A stretch of 64,000 nucleotides of DNA from Anarhynchus alexandrinus (Eukaryota; Chordata; Aves; Charadriiformes; Charadriidae), in the NCBI GenBank assembly GCA_008711295.1, contig VUYV01000089.1:671270-735269 (forward strand), in the 5' to 3' direction. This document shows positions 61,959-64,000 of this stretch, piece by piece. The position numbers and the translations under genes were made by a program. Each line of letters begins with the position of its first letter. Position 1 is the stretch's first letter. A model generated the notes under the pieces. That model did no database searches, was not told where the DNA came from, and saw only the letters and a list, made by a program, of their open reading frames with translations.

Positions 61959-64000
61959 AGCAAATGCCTTATTGTATAATGAGGAAGCATTTATAAAATA
62001 TAATGTGACAATAATTTGGGTATGATAATTTGTTGCTGAGCTTCAACTTACCACCAGAATCAAGCCAGAAAATCTCAGAATCATCTCTGTGTTCAGGTGC
62101 ATCGGGTCAGACTTGATCTGACTCAGCAGCTTGACCGATTGTTTACTGTACAGATCAGCCTAGATAGCCTAACTGACTTAGACCACGTGGCCCTCCATTT
62201 TCCGTCTCTTTTTTTAATGACATTTCGTTACTTCACTGGGATTTAATTTTACCTTTTAAAAATCCTGTGATCTTGTCTTTGTAAAAAACCTGCTGAAGAT
62301 CTGACAGAGGAGAGCTCTTGTGTCACCCTCTTGTTAGCAGATAGTTGAAGAAAATTGTTCTGACTTCTTCTAAATTGTGCAGGGAACAGATCCCACCTTC
62401 ATGCCTTTCAGCGTTGAGGTCATATATTAGCTGCCATTCATATCTACATGTAGTTAAGGTTGTCTTGCAGCATTTTAACTTCTTTTATTTTTCCGATCAC
62501 TTCTGAGAAATTGCTGCAGGTCTTACACCCTGTACTACTGCTTAGGCAAAGATCTGATTTATGACTTCTCAATTCTATTCTTTTTCAATCATTGGATCTA
62601 ATAATGCTGTCCAGTGACTTGGACAGCAAGAATTAGGAGAAAAAAATAACCTAACAAAAAAGGTAAATACTGTAAGAAACAAGATATCAAATTTAGAAAG
62701 AAACCATGTGCTCATATGGTAGTGACTGCTTCTCTCAACTCTGGTTGTGGCTCACTGTACTGTGGAAAACTCTGCACTTCTACTGAGTAGTATTTTCTCA
62801 GAACAAGTTTTTTCACTCAGTCCTATGCCAATAGAAAGTAGTGTCTAAAATAAAATCTTCAAGAAGACGTAATCTGATTATTTTTTGATGATATACAAAA
62901 CCTGCAAGCTTTTAGCTAAAAACTTGAAGTTCTGCCTAACTTCAAAAAAATCTGTTCAGATCTCTTCAAACTATTTAGGGATTGTTTAAAGCCTACATCT
63001 TAATTAAGGTATTTATGCTCTGGAACATATGGTCTTACAACTAATGTCTGAAACATTGGAACGACGAGACAGAGGAAAATTACGTGAAAATACAATTGAA
63101 ATTCTCATGTATTTGTTGCCTGAAGCCAAGGAGCAGAACAGGAATAGACAGTCACGTTGCAGAGTAGAGAACTCCAGTGTCTGCAGCTTAGTGTAGAAAT
63201 GTCAAAGGTTTCACAATTAAAACCAGGCATTTTTGTGAAGTTGTTAGCACCATACATGAGGAATTGGTGAGGGGAAAAAAAAAAACCCTCGTGCTAAAGA
63301 AGAGCCTTCAAATGGCAAGGAAAGTATACAAAGAAAGCTCTGAAACTATGATTGTTAATGCAAAATAATCAGACTCAAATTGAAAGACAAAAAGCTGAGA
63401 GAAAGTGTAGGGGGTCATAGCACTGCAAAAGTATTGCAAATACAAAAAAAAAAAGGGGAAGACACACACAACAGTGAAAAATGCATATGTATGGGTTTCC
63501 CTGTGAGAAACAGCTCCATTTTCTGTCTCAATCCTGTAGTTAACGCAGGGGGATACTTGTAGAAAGAGTTCATAAAAGTAGACACAGAAATGTCATTTGT
63601 TGCTGGGCAGCAGAGTAACTCAGACTGTGGATTTATTTGGTCACAAAATAATGCAGTTTGGGGGAGGGCCCTGTCTAGCATTCCACATGAATAAAACAGT
63701 ATGTCAAAGAAATAAACACCTAAAAATGAAGTTGACCCCCCTGATGGAGTCCCCCAAGCACAGAATTACACTGATTCTAGTGGAGATTCTGCAAAAAGGA
63801 GTGGCGAGCATGCAGAGAAGAGGGAGAAGACAGGAAGGATCACCAATTGCATTGGGAGGGCACAATGTAATCGAGCTTTATCTGACATACTAGGTGCAGC
63901 CACAAACATCTCAGCAAAATTGCTTTCCTGGTATAAATATTTACCTGTACAAGCGCTGTGCCTTTTCCTTCCAAACACAAAGTCTCTAACACGGAGGGTG
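61959..64000. other. Unique sequence, nothing recognised
   Basis: AT-rich DNA to the end of the window with A-runs near 63276 and 63445. Open frames are below 100 codons. No gene or mobile element was recognised. Confidence 0.55.

Noticed and set aside
1..64000. CRISPR arrays, operons, prophage or other prokaryotic systems
   Set aside because: No regularly spaced repeats, no gene density, and clear bird retroelements throughout.

Overview
The window is vertebrate nuclear DNA, almost certainly from a bird. The evidence is five copies of the CR1 non-LTR retrotransposon with the avian 3' signature (short ATTCTATGA-type tail repeats next to a 'ttccaacc' block), plus one solo LTR of an avian endogenous retrovirus whose ends and internal landmarks I recognise from non-galliform birds. 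There are no bacterial features: no operons, ribosome binding sites, tRNA, rRNA or CRISPR arrays. The short open frames are what AT-rich non-coding DNA gives by chance. I found no complete protein-coding gene. The window reads as intergenic or large-intron sequence, perhaps a gene desert.

Layout. 1-13.9 kb: unique sequence with a purine-rich tract (209-386), two possible small spliced exons (9466-9640), a block resembling conserved non-coding DNA (10.78-11.16 kb) and a CG/CA microsatellite (12.42 kb). 13.95-24.1 kb: a minus-strand CR1, a GC-richer unassigned block, a locus open on both strands at 16.1-16.57 kb, and a 25-T run. 24.14-24.70 kb: the solo LTR, with an intact TGACGTCA site and a TATA-like box. 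24.7-32 kb: unique DNA with a perfect 23-bp tandem duplication, a GC-richer block at 27.4-28.9 kb and a 22-bp palindrome. 32.04-33.03 kb: the most unusual locus. A minus-strand CR1 is joined in frame to about 165 codons of unrecognised protein-like sequence that starts just after a good splice-acceptor motif and contains one stop. 33-50 kb: unique DNA, an old CR1 (36.1 kb) and a CR1 stub (45.9 kb). 50.1-50.5 kb: the one plus-strand CR1, with an open ORF2 C-terminus. 50.5-64 kb: a second both-strand-open locus (51.5 kb), a pyrimidine-rich tract, a G-quadruplex-prone run, a small CpG cluster (55.66-55.78 kb) and homopolymers.

I cannot demonstrate a new biological system. The best leads are the 32-33 kb CR1/exon-like chimera, the two loci with overlapping long frames on both strands, and the CpG cluster beside the G-run. 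All four need alignment or expression data to settle.
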